Origin: CAYWRZ01 sp964460845
GTDB lineage: Bacteria > Bacteroidota > Bacteroidia > Flavobacteriales_D > UBA2798
Direction: 5' to 3'
Assembly: GCA_964460845.1 (NCBI GenBank)
Contig: CAYWRZ010000007.1
Location: 124,001-188,000, forward strand
Length of the DNA stretch: 64,000 bases
The translations under genes and the position numbers were made by a program. This document shows, in pieces, positions 8,667 to 16,429 of the stretch. The notes under the pieces were generated by a model that saw only the letters and a list, made by a program, of their open reading frames with translations, did no database searches and had not been told where the DNA came from. The first letter of the stretch is position 1, and each line of letters begins with the position of its first letter.

Positions 8667-9545
8667 ATGCCCAAAAAGTCAAAACCTATTCCCGTAAATC
8701 CCATGACAGCCAATTTTGGCAACGGCATTTTTGTAGGAAAAATAACGAGTAAAGATTTTCATTTATACGAGCGTATTGAGGGATTTGACAACATAAAACA
8801 ATCGCACAGAGACGAATATCATTTGTTCTTTTTGCAAGAAAAAGGTACAATAACTATTGAAATTGACTTTCAAAAATATACGCTAAAACCGTTCTCGGTT
8901 ATTTTCATTCACCCAAATCAAGTGCATAGAACCCTGTCGTTCAAGAATGCAACTGCAAGCATTTGGGCAATAAAGAATGAAAATATAAATTCCGAATACC
9001 TGAAATTATTGGAAGACATAACACCTGCAAAACCTTTGGCATTAAAACGGGAAACCTTTTCGATTATTTCCGAAGCCGTATCGTTTTGCTTAAAATTATC
9101 TGAACGTAAAAACGAAAAACTATATTACGATTTACTAAACGGAAGTTGTAATACTTTAATCGGACTTGTTATTTCACAATATTTAATTCAATCAAAGCCC
9201 TTTGACAAATTTTCACGGTTTGAGATTGTAACCAACGCTTTTAAAGAGTTATTGGAACGGAATTTTGTTACTGTCAAACGACCGATGGGATACGCCCGTC
9301 AATTAAATATTTCCGCACCTTACTTAAACGAATGTGTGAAAAACGTCACAGGATATTCTGTTTCGTACCACATACAGCAACGCCTAATTTTAGAAGCCAA
9401 ACGCTTGCTATATCATTCCGATATATCGGTAAAAGAAATTGCCACGGAATTGGGCTACGACGACTATCCTTATTTCTCACGACTGTTTACCAAAATTGCA
9501 GGAATGACCGCTTTGACATTTCGACACAAAACCGTAGCGCATTAA
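8667..9545 (+). CDS. AraC-family transcription regulator
   Basis: A 292-residue regulator. The N-terminal half is a cupin-type sensing domain (about residues 20-130, DEYHLFFLQEKGTITIEID, with FSVIFIHPNQVH at its core). The C-terminal 100 residues hold two helix-turn-helix motifs with the AraC signature (SVKEIATELGYDDYPYFSRLF then FTKIAGMTALTFR, near residues 255-285). It stands upstream of a SIP-type flavoprotein gene on the same strand, with an inverted repeat between them, so local control of that gene is likely. Family assignment is firm; the inducer is unknown. Confidence 0.88.
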   Translation: MPKKSKPIPVNPMTANFGNGIFVGKITSKDFHLYERIEGFDNIKQSHRDEYHLFFLQEKGTITIEIDFQKYTLKPFSVIFIHPNQVHRTLSFKNATASIWAIKNENINSEYLKLLEDITPAKPLALKRETFSIISEAVSFCLKLSERKNEKLYYDLLNGSCNTLIGLVISQYLIQSKPFDKFSRFEIVTNAFKELLERNFVTVKRPMGYARQLNISAPYLNECVKNVTGYSVSYHIQQRLILEAKRLLYHSDISVKEIATELGYDDYPYFSRLFTKIAGMTALTFRHKTVAH

Positions 9546-9587
9546 TACCTGAAAATAAATACGTATTATTAATAAACCTCGAATAAT

Positions 9588-9608
9588 CCAATACTTACTT
9601 TGTATTGG
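9588..9608. promoter_or_regulatory. inverted repeat, possible regulator site
   Basis: CCAATAC and GTATTGG form a perfect 7-bp inverted repeat around a 7-base spacer in the gap between the AraC gene and the SIP gene. A 10-bp palindrome (AATACGTATT) lies a short way upstream. It could be the AraC operator or a weak hairpin; the sequence cannot decide. Confidence 0.4.
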
Positions 9609-9652
9609 CATTGTTCGCCTTAACCTGTCATTGTTTCTTTGCAATGATTTTA

Positions 9653-9660
9653 AGGAGGTG
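9653..9660 (+). promoter_or_regulatory. strong Shine-Dalgarno site (AGGAGGTG)
   Basis: AGGAGGTG sits 4 bases before the ATG of the SIP-type gene. Most genes in this window lack such a site, as is typical of Bacteroidota, so this one stands out and may reflect foreign origin or tuned translation. Confidence 0.7.
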
Positions 9661-9664
9661 AATA

Positions 9665-10375
9665 ATGATTTCAAGCATACCGAAATGGGTTAGTAATTTG
9701 TTCGGAAGCACAATGCGGCCGAACGTAAAAGTGGTCGAAACACATTATATCTGTCCGCACATAAAGCGAATACGTTTTCAAGGCGATATCTCAAAATGGA
9801 GTTTTAAAATTGGTTACGCAAGCGTTGTGCGCGTGAGCGAAACGGCGTTTAGAAATTATACGATTGCTTATTACGATAAGGCTACTGGACTTTTTGATAT
9901 CCTTTTTCATATTCATGGAAACGAAATTGGAAGCCAATTCATTGATAACTTAAAGACGCATGACGAATTATTTATCAGTCGGCCAAGAGGGAAAAAACTA
10001 TATGACTCAAGTATAAAGCAACAATTCTTTTTTGGCGATGAAACTTCATTTGGTGTCGCCTACGCCTTATTGCCTTTGTTGAAAAAGAACAATCATCACT
10101 TTCAATTTTATTTTGAATTAGATGAAATGAATGCAATTATTCCTAAACTTTTGAAGTTGGAAAATTACACCGTATTCCCCAAGAACAGTTCATTCAGAGA
10201 TGAAAAATGGATAAGCAATTTGCCTTTGTTCAACACTGACGAATGGAATACCGCAAATTTTGCATTGGTAGGAAATGCTAAATCTGTTCAGATATTCAGA
10301 AAAGTGTTGAAAGACAAAACCCAAGGAAGTATTTATTCGCAAGGTTATTGGCTCGAAGGTAAGAAAGGATTGTAA
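9665..10375 (+). CDS. siderophore-interacting (SIP) flavoprotein-like
   Basis: A 236-residue protein of the SIP/ViuB group (ferredoxin-reductase-like). The N-terminal barrel (KRIRFQGDISKWSFKIGYAS) is followed by the FAD region (FRNYTIAYY, the R-x-Y-T pattern) and an NAD-side domain (FFGDETSFGVAYALLP, then FALVGNAKSVQIFRK). Family members reduce ferric siderophores in the cytosol to release iron. Its neighbour is the AraC regulator, but no siderophore transport gene is near, so the substrate may be something else. The length matches the shorter SIP group. Confidence 0.78.
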   Translation: MISSIPKWVSNLFGSTMRPNVKVVETHYICPHIKRIRFQGDISKWSFKIGYASVVRVSETAFRNYTIAYYDKATGLFDILFHIHGNEIGSQFIDNLKTHDELFISRPRGKKLYDSSIKQQFFFGDETSFGVAYALLPLLKKNNHHFQFYFELDEMNAIIPKLLKLENYTVFPKNSSFRDEKWISNLPLFNTDEWNTANFALVGNAKSVQIFRKVLKDKTQGSIYSQGYWLEGKKGL

Positions 10376-10612
10376 CAATTAAAATTAAAAAAAGTGCTAA
10401 GGAATCGGTCAGGACAAAGAAATCCATTAAAGAACCGACTCCAACATTTGATAATTTCGTGCTAAATTCTAAATAAAATTCTGACATGCAAAACTGTGAA
10501 AAAACCTCATGAGTTGCTGTCCTGAATTTTCTTTTTTACAGATTTTCGGCATACAGCTTATAGAGAGATTTTTTGGCCGTATTTACGTACCTTACGCTAA
10601 AAATCAATTAAA

Positions 10613-11020
10613 ATGGCAAGACAGGTTTTTATCAACTTAGCCGTAAAAGACTTACAGGCATCTCTCAATTTTTATACCGCATTGGGCTTTACCAACAATC
10701 CCCAATTTTCAGACGATCAAGGGAAATGTATGGTCTGGAGCGACACCATTTTTGTAATGCTTTTGACACACGAAAAGTTTTCAAGCTTTGCTACCAAGCC
10801 CCTTGCCGATACAAAAACGAAGCTGGCCGGGCTTTTTTCATTGTCGGTCGAGAGTTTAGACGAAGTGAATAAAATAGTGGAAAACGGCCTAAAAGCAGGT
10901 GGAACCGAACCTCACGAAATGAAGGATTATGGTTTTATGCAGCAGCGAAGCCTTGAAGATTTTGACGGACACACCTGGGAAATTTTTTATATGGACAGCT
11001 CAAAAATTCCTGCCGAATAA
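10613..11020 (+). CDS. VOC-family protein (glyoxalase/bleomycin-resistance fold)
   Basis: A 135-residue single-domain VOC protein with the two beta-alpha-beta-beta-beta modules: FINLAVKDLQASLNFYTALGF at the start and QQRSLEDFDGHTWEIFYMD at the end. The last Glu of GHTWEI is the usual metal ligand, while the N-terminal metal position is not a His, so metal use is unsure. VOC proteins range from lyases and dioxygenases to drug-binding proteins. It stands alone, followed by convergent genes on the other strand. Confidence 0.82.
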   Translation: MARQVFINLAVKDLQASLNFYTALGFTNNPQFSDDQGKCMVWSDTIFVMLLTHEKFSSFATKPLADTKTKLAGLFSLSVESLDEVNKIVENGLKAGGTEPHEMKDYGFMQQRSLEDFDGHTWEIFYMDSSKIPAE

Positions 11021-11083
11021 GCGGGCGGATAACAAAAGCGAACCGTTTACCGAGGGGGCTGCTTCGCGATGCGGGGAAACTTT

Positions 11084-11686
11084 TTACCCTTTTTCACACA
11101 CAATCAGATAGAAAGGAAAATTTTCTTCCACTTCCTCGACGTGCACATGGTTGTAACCGGAGAACGCTTCCCGTAGCGAATCTTCGTCATAAAAGAATAC
11201 TTTCGCGCCCCCAAACTGCTCAAAACGATCCTTTCCGAGCGGCTTTCCCTGTCCGTACGTAGGCGCTTTTTTACAAATGCTCGTAAAGACCATCATGCCT
11301 TTTTCGTGCAGTTGTTCGTAACAATCGGCAATGAATTTTTTTCTTTCTTTTTCGTCTAACAAATGCAGTAAACCGTGGCTGTAAATACCCTCGTAACGTG
11401 TGCTGTCAAAAGGCATATCGCTTACCGATCCGTGGTGAATTTTCAACGAATCACCATACTGTTTTCGCGCTAATTCAATTGCCGTAGCCGAAATTTCGAT
11501 GCCCGTTACTTCCATGCCTTTGTCCAAAAACACTTGTGCATTTCGGCCGTAGCCGATGCCCGGAATCAATATTTTTTGAAACCCTTTTTCGGCAAACAAT
11601 TGGGCCGTGCGCAGGCTCGAAATACCGGGCTGCCCGCCCCACATTTCCGCTTTCTGTCGAAAGGCTTCTTCCCAAAATTCAGCCAT
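11084..11686 (-). CDS. class I SAM-dependent methyltransferase
   Basis: A 200-residue methyltransferase with motif I as ILIPGIGYGRNAQVFLDKG (near residue 38), the acidic end of strand 2 in EVTGIEIS, and motif II/III around YEGIYSHGLLHLL. The shape resembles tellurite or thiopurine methyltransferase-like proteins. It is the last gene of an apparent operon with the exported methyltransferase (5 nt upstream) and the GbsR/MarR regulator. The substrate is unknown; a small toxic compound is plausible from the regulator context. Confidence 0.8.
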   Translation of the reverse strand: MAEFWEEAFRQKAEMWGGQPGISSLRTAQLFAEKGFQKILIPGIGYGRNAQVFLDKGMEVTGIEISATAIELARKQYGDSLKIHHGSVSDMPFDSTRYEGIYSHGLLHLLDEKERKKFIADCYEQLHEKGMMVFTSICKKAPTYGQGKPLGKDRFEQFGGAKVFFYDEDSLREAFSGYNHVHVEEVEENFPFYLIVCEKG

Positions 11687-11691
11687 ACCGT

Positions 11692-12405
11692 TTATTTCGC
11701 TTTAATAATATACTGGTAGGGCAATAGATTGACCTCTACCTCAAAATGCGTAAAGCCCGCTTTTTTTAGCTCGGCTATCACTTCATCGGCCGATATCCGC
11801 ATCTCCAAAGGCGGGGCTTGTATTTTTTCAGGGAAACTAACCTTGAAAAAATCGACCACCACCAATTCACCGCCTTCTTTCAAGCCCTTTTTTACTTTCG
11901 AAAAATAATCTACCCTGTCGGCGATATGATGATAAGTATTGGCCATAAACACAATATCTACTTCAGCTTCTTTCAGTAAAGGATTATCGTAAGGGATTTT
12001 CCGGAGCGCTATATGTTTGAGGTCCTCACGGGCGATTCTGTCTTGCAGGTATTCCTGAAATTCCTCGCTTACGTCGGCGGCAATCACCGAGGCACCTGCA
12101 CCGGCAAATTTTACCGAAAAATAGCCTGTTCCCGCGCCTATATCCATTATTTTTTTGCCGTGTAGAGGCCCCATATACCGCAGCACCTTTTCCGGTTGCT
12201 GCATACTGTCTCTTTCGGCCGATTCAAACTTTTGGGCCATTTTAGCGACCGCTTCCTTATCCGAAAAGGCCTGCTGCGAATGCGCATGGCTTGAGTATGT
12301 ATGTGGTTTATCTTCACTGTGTTGCGCCTTGCTCCGGAAGGCGATCAGGCATAGTACGGCGCAGAGCACAGTACCGATTTTACGAAAGTGAGAAAAAGCG
12401 TTCAT
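11692..12405 (-). CDS. methyltransferase with signal peptide
   Basis: A 237-residue class I methyltransferase with motif I as IMDIGAGTGYFSVKFAGAGA (about residues 90-109) and the DVSEEF strand-2 acid. Unusually, residues 1-28 form a signal peptide (GTVLCAVLCLIAFRSKAQ), followed by a His-rich stretch (HTYSSHAHSQQ). An exported SAM enzyme is odd because SAM is made in the cytosol. It may stay cytosolic if the leader is not cleaved, or act in the periplasm by an unclear route. It is in an operon with the regulator at 12448 and the methyltransferase at 11084. Confidence 0.75.
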   Translation of the reverse strand: MNAFSHFRKIGTVLCAVLCLIAFRSKAQHSEDKPHTYSSHAHSQQAFSDKEAVAKMAQKFESAERDSMQQPEKVLRYMGPLHGKKIMDIGAGTGYFSVKFAGAGASVIAADVSEEFQEYLQDRIAREDLKHIALRKIPYDNPLLKEAEVDIVFMANTYHHIADRVDYFSKVKKGLKEGGELVVVDFFKVSFPEKIQAPPLEMRISADEVIAELKKAGFTHFEVEVNLLPYQYIIKAK

Positions 12406-12447
12406 GGTAGCGTTCAGTGTTTAGTAAACCGTTTTGGGTGGAAAAAA

Positions 12448-12906
12448 TCACGATTTATTCTCCCATTTTTGAATGGCAAGCTTGAGTTCTGCGTAGATAA
12501 AATCGAGAAATTCGGTTACTTTTTTTAAGTCCTGATTAAATGTAACCGTCTTGGTGTGGCGCTGTGTTAAAATCTCTTTCAGAAGAATATTCAGCTCGTC
12601 GAATTTTTCAAAATTGCCTTTTGTCAGCGTTATCCAGTTGTTCATCTTACACCGGAAATACCTTTTTCTGTCGCCTGATTTGGTAATGTATTCGATGTGA
12701 TGCGTCATTTGAAGCTTCTGAAGCGCGTTGCTGGTTCCGCTTTTGCTTAATTGCAACGCTTCCCTTATCTCGTCAAAAGTCAGTTCTACCTTGTCGGCTA
12801 CCAAAAACAGTCCCCACACCCGGCATTCGGCAGGTGGCAATCCGTATTTTTCATTCAGTACCCCGAATTGCTCTATCAGTTCCTTCTGTTTTTCGCTTAA
12901 AATCAT
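12448..12906 (-). CDS. GbsR/MarR-family transcription regulator
   Basis: A 152-residue regulator. The central winged helix-turn-helix (about residues 35-95) reads ELTFDEIREALQLSKSGTSN then ALQKLQMTHHIEYITKSGDRKRYF, as in the GbsR/MarR group. The C-terminal helices (FDELNILLKEILTQRH onward) are the dimer part. It leads the operon with two methyltransferases. The promoter just upstream overlaps two inverted repeats of the AACTAA type, so self-repression is likely. The signal it senses is unknown. Confidence 0.85.
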   Translation of the reverse strand: MILSEKQKELIEQFGVLNEKYGLPPAECRVWGLFLVADKVELTFDEIREALQLSKSGTSNALQKLQMTHHIEYITKSGDRKRYFRCKMNNWITLTKGNFEKFDELNILLKEILTQRHTKTVTFNQDLKKVTEFLDFIYAELKLAIQKWENKS

Positions 12907-12944
12907 ACTTCGAATGGGGCGATTTAGGAGAGACTTGCCCTACG

Positions 12945-12976
12945 CAAAACTAAGTTAGTTTTTTTAGTTCTGCAAA
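12945..12976 (-). promoter_or_regulatory. promoter of the GbsR operon
   Basis: Read on the minus strand, a -33 TTTG (12973-12976) and a -7 TAGTTTTG (12945-12952) are separated by 20 bases. Both boxes and the spacing fit the Bacteroidota sigma-A consensus (TTTG, 19-21 bases, TAnnTTTG). The start codon lies 38 bases further on. Confidence 0.75.
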
Positions 12977-12987
12977 TTGTGAACTAA
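12948..12987. promoter_or_regulatory. operator-like inverted repeats over the promoter
   Basis: Two inverted repeats share the same half-site: AACTAA/TTAGTT with a 1-base spacer over the -7 box (12948-12960), and TTAGTTC/GAACTAA with a 10-base spacer (12964-12987) around the -33 box. The position over the promoter of the regulator gene suggests binding by its own product. Which repeat is the true site is not known. Confidence 0.55.
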
Positions 12988-13655
12988 TTTTTAAAACGAA
13001 TCAAAAAGAAGTGAAGACTTATTTTCGCTGTCTTGTGCAAGCTGATGCAGGGGAAATGTGCCACGGCTGGTTGAACCCTTTGCCTTGTTCAGTAGCGAAA
13101 ATAGCTTGTTAGTGGCTTATTGCCGTTTGCGAAAAGCATTTCGTTTTTTCCGAATTAAAAAAGTGTAAATTCTTACCGAAAAATTTGAACCGCAGCGAAT
13201 GACATTGCAAGCGATACGATTCGACACGCTTTTATAGACTTTTGATACGAAAAGGATCAGACTTCCTTAGTCCCAAATTATTTTTTTCTTATATGCGGTA
13301 AGGCTTTTTATTTTTGCTCTTGTTAGCCGCAATTGACGTGTGTTACGATAATGTTAAATTGGATATTTTCATCTTTATTAATAAATTAGTTCCCGAATAA
13401 TTATCGGGCAGAAGTTAAATCACCTAAGCCCGTATTTCGAATAACCGCTGCAAAGCCAAAAAACGTCATAAGTACGTGAAGCTCGTCCGAGAAATCTATC
13501 GGCAAGTGTGTTTCCGGATCTTTGTGCCTGCGGTTTAAGAATTAGGGTTGATCGAATGCAATTTTTATTTTCTACCATAAAACCAAAAATCCTTTCAACA
13601 GATGGTATGTAACCGGAAAGTTGAACGACTCACGAAAGTTAAAATCCCATTGCTC
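12988..13655. other. long intergenic stretch
   Basis: I see no gene here. There is a candidate -7 box (TATTTTTG near 13309) and a palindrome at 13391. The next CDS could start upstream at 13602, but those 18 residues do not look like a signal sequence. The stretch probably holds the promoter of the T9SS cargo gene. Confidence 0.4.
13391..13409. repeat. small palindrome (CCCGA...TCGGG)
   Basis: CCCGA and TCGGG flank an AT centre (ATAATTA). This belongs to the same general CCCGA-type palindromes seen in the tRNA-like remnant at 56320-56365, which makes it a possible dispersed repeat. Confidence 0.4.
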
Positions 13656-15209
13656 ATGAGAAATTTTAAACCGGCGTTTACATTCATTGTATTCGTGTTA
13701 AGCCTTCAAAATTATGTCTTTGCGCAAAGCCCCTCTATCGTGTGGGAAAAAGCATTAGGCGGTACCAAAAACGACAATGCCAATGCCATTGTACCCACTT
13801 CCGACGGCGGGTTTATAGTGGTTGGATCGAGCCATTCTACCAACGGAGACGTAAGCAATCATCACGGTTCGGATTATTCCAGCGATTATTGGGTAGTAAA
13901 GCTGAGCGCTACAGGCGATATAGCTTGGGAAAAAAGCCTGGGTGGCACGGGGCCGGATGTGGCCAATGCCGTGCTTCAAACCTCCGACGGAGGCTATCTG
14001 ATAGCAGGACAGACCAGCTCTGCCGACGGAGACGTGACCACCAGCAGCACTGCGCAGCGTGTCTGGCTGGTGAAGCTCGATCCTTCGGGGAACTTATCCT
14101 GGCAAAAAGAATATGCCAACGGATTTACCGCAAATTCCCTTATAGAAAGCGCCGACAGCCATTATATACTGGCTGGCTCGGCTTCTACCGGGGCCTTGCC
14201 CGATTTTCAGGGAATTACTGATTTTTGGATTGCGAAGATCGATAATACAGGCACGTTGGTTTGGGAAAAAAGCCTGGGCGGTAGCGACAGGGATGTGGCT
14301 TATGCCGTAACCCTTGCTTCGGATGGAGGTTATGTCCTGACAGGCCACACGTTTTCGAACGACGGTAACGTAAGCGGCAACCACGGGAATGTAGATGTAT
14401 GGGTCGTAAAGCTCGACGACAGCGGCACGCTCGACTGGCAAAAATGCCTCGGTGGCACCAAAGACGAAACCGCCTATGCCATACGGCAAACGACCGACGG
14501 AGGCTATATCCTGACAGGTGAAACGGGTTCTGACGATGGCGATGTAAGCGGCAACCACGGAATAAACCTGGATTACTGGGTCGTGAAATTAGCGGCAAAC
14601 GGAACCCTTCAGTGGCAAAAATGCCTCGGTGGCAACGGAACAGACAAAGGGTATGATATACAGCAAACCGCCGACGGAGGCTATATCGTAGCAGGACTCG
14701 CGGGCTCCACCAACGATGGCGACGTAAGCGGCAACCACGGCTACAATTCGGATGCATGGATAGTAAAGCTGAACAGTATGGGCAGCATCGAATGGCAAAG
14801 CTGTTACGGAGGTACAGGTTTTGAAAAAGCCAACGCAATCTATGAAACCGCTGCCGGAGAATATATTTTTGCCGGGATGACATTTAACTCGACAGACGGC
14901 GACGTAAGCGCTAACCGGGGCGCAGAAGATTTTTGGGTGGTGAAATTAGCTGAAACCCCCGTTTCCATTGCCGACCAAACACGTTCTCAACCGGTGAAAA
15001 TGTATCCCAATCCGGTGCGTGATAGGTTGTATATCGAAACGGAAACAATGGTACAGGTGGTCGTAAGCGATATGACCGGTAAGCTACTTTTAACCCAAAA
15101 GCTTGAAAAAGGAGAGATGGACCTGAGTCACCTGTCGGCGGGCATTTATTTTGTGTCGGTGTACGATCAGGAACAACTGCTCCATCATTGTAAACTGGTA
15201 AAACAGTAA
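13656..15209 (+). CDS. T9SS cargo protein with seven WEKxLGG repeats
   Basis: The open frame starts at 13602, but the ATG at 13656 gives a normal signal peptide (LSLQNYVFAQ cut site), leaving about 517 residues. The body is seven repeats of about 55-60 residues, each starting with W-[EQ]-K-x-L-G-G and containing a TSDGGYILTG-like turn and a final DxWVVKL strand. They probably fold as a beta-propeller. The last 75 residues are a type A sorting domain (VKMYPNPVRDRLYIE, then LSAGIYFVSVYD), the signal for T9SS export and surface attachment by PorU. The ligand is unknown. The gene stands alone. Confidence 0.85.
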   Translation: MRNFKPAFTFIVFVLSLQNYVFAQSPSIVWEKALGGTKNDNANAIVPTSDGGFIVVGSSHSTNGDVSNHHGSDYSSDYWVVKLSATGDIAWEKSLGGTGPDVANAVLQTSDGGYLIAGQTSSADGDVTTSSTAQRVWLVKLDPSGNLSWQKEYANGFTANSLIESADSHYILAGSASTGALPDFQGITDFWIAKIDNTGTLVWEKSLGGSDRDVAYAVTLASDGGYVLTGHTFSNDGNVSGNHGNVDVWVVKLDDSGTLDWQKCLGGTKDETAYAIRQTTDGGYILTGETGSDDGDVSGNHGINLDYWVVKLAANGTLQWQKCLGGNGTDKGYDIQQTADGGYIVAGLAGSTNDGDVSGNHGYNSDAWIVKLNSMGSIEWQSCYGGTGFEKANAIYETAAGEYIFAGMTFNSTDGDVSANRGAEDFWVVKLAETPVSIADQTRSQPVKMYPNPVRDRLYIETETMVQVVVSDMTGKLLLTQKLEKGEMDLSHLSAGIYFVSVYDQEQLLHHCKLVKQ

Positions 15210-15262
15210 GCAAGCTCCTTCCGTTCCAATTTTATACACTTAGCTTATTAAGTTGCTCGAAA

Positions 15263-15289
15263 GATGAAGTTTCGCTTCATCCGATTTTT
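15263..15289 (+). terminator. candidate terminator after the cargo gene
   Basis: GATGAAG and CTTCATC pair around a 5-base loop and are followed by CGATTTTTC. The stem is short but is placed soon after the stop of the cargo gene. Confidence 0.5.
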
Positions 15290-15414
15290 CTTAACTTTAT
15301 AGTTAGGCTTTCCCACAGTTTTTTGCTTTGAAAATACCTGTTTTCGGAAAGTTGACACCTTCTATATCGCGAAAAGAAAAACGTACTCCGCACGAATCAT
15401 TCAAAAAAATCGAA

Positions 15415-15909
15415 ATGGGACTATTTGATTTCTTTAAGAAAAAAGATCACGAGCAGCAACATGATCAGCTAAGTGCCACACCAGATGAAGACTTAGATGA
15501 CTTTACGAAAGACATGATAAAATCGGCCGACTTCTTCTTGCGCAGTAGCGAAAACCGCTTCAAAGGGCTTGATTATTCGGTAAAGAGCCTTGCCGTGGTG
15601 GACGAAGCCCTGGAAGAAGCATCCGGTTTTTACGAAGCGATGAACGAGGTACAGCGGCAGAATTTAATCAGCACAATCGGTTCTTACGTGTTTGAAGTGG
15701 CAAGACGGAATTTTGGCGGGAAATATTTTTGGTACGACGAGCTCAAACAACCGATATTGGTTACCGGACAGCCCGAATTTGAAGTTTCGATCCTGGCTTT
15801 TCAAAAGGTAAAAGCAAGGCTTGAAAATGGTAAAGAAGATCAGATCCCTTTTTATTTTGAAGGCTATGTGAGCCGTGTAAAGAATAAACAGTCGGGAATA
15901 GTGGTATAA
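15415..15909 (+). CDS. small conserved-looking protein of unknown function
   Basis: The open frame is longer upstream, but the ATG at 15415 (MGLFDFFKKKDHEQQHDQ) is the natural start, giving 164 residues. It has no signal peptide and no membrane segment. The opening MGLFDFFKKK is common in small cytosolic proteins of unknown role. The rest is mixed helix and strand (RSSENRFKGLDYSVKSLAVV). No catalytic motif is visible. It precedes the DUF2200 gene at 15958 and may be co-transcribed with it. Confidence 0.6.
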   Translation: MGLFDFFKKKDHEQQHDQLSATPDEDLDDFTKDMIKSADFFLRSSENRFKGLDYSVKSLAVVDEALEEASGFYEAMNEVQRQNLISTIGSYVFEVARRNFGGKYFWYDELKQPILVTGQPEFEVSILAFQKVKARLENGKEDQIPFYFEGYVSRVKNKQSGIVV

Positions 15910-15957
15910 AAATTACCTACACCTTAAAAACAAGATTTGCAAACCGATGACTTGAAT

Positions 15958-16314
15958 ATGGACAAGAATAAAGCACGTATCTATTCCATGCCCTTTGCAA
16001 CGGTGTACCCCCTGTATATTCAAAAAGTAGAAAAAAAGGGACGTAGCAAAGCCGAAGTCGATACCGTAATTTGCTGGCTTACCGGTTATACTGCGCAAAG
16101 TTTGCAGCAACAGATTGACCGTAAAACCGATCTGCACACTTTTTTTGCAGAGGCACCGCAGCTTCATCCTCAAGCGGTGAAAATTACCGGTGTAATCTGC
16201 GGCTACCGCATCGAAGCGATCGAAGATCCGCTCCTGCAAAAAATTCGGTATATGGACAAGCTGGTGGATGAGCTGGCTAAAGGAAGAGCCATGGAAAAAA
16301 TTTTAAGGAAATAA
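15958..16314 (+). CDS. DUF2200-family protein
   Basis: A 118-residue cytosolic protein from the ATG at 15958; an in-frame TTG 21 bases upstream is a less likely start. The sequence ARIYSMPFATVYPLYIQKVE, followed by the ITGVICGYRIEAIEDPLLQK segment, is characteristic of DUF2200, which has no assigned activity. Its length is normal for the family. Neighbours give no clear hint of its role. Confidence 0.8.
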   Translation: MDKNKARIYSMPFATVYPLYIQKVEKKGRSKAEVDTVICWLTGYTAQSLQQQIDRKTDLHTFFAEAPQLHPQAVKITGVICGYRIEAIEDPLLQKIRYMDKLVDELAKGRAMEKILRK

Positions 16315-16429
16315 ACGGCTATTTTCAAACTGAAAAATAGTGTTGTCGCGACCACTTTCCTTCGGTTTGAAAAGCTGGATAGAAAAACAGAAAAAGAGCA
16401 ATTTATACACCACCGCCTAAACGCTTTCG

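Noticed and set aside
14094..14883. Minus-strand frames in the repeat cargo gene
   Set aside because: They mirror the repeats of the real gene in antisense and have no signal or domain of their own.
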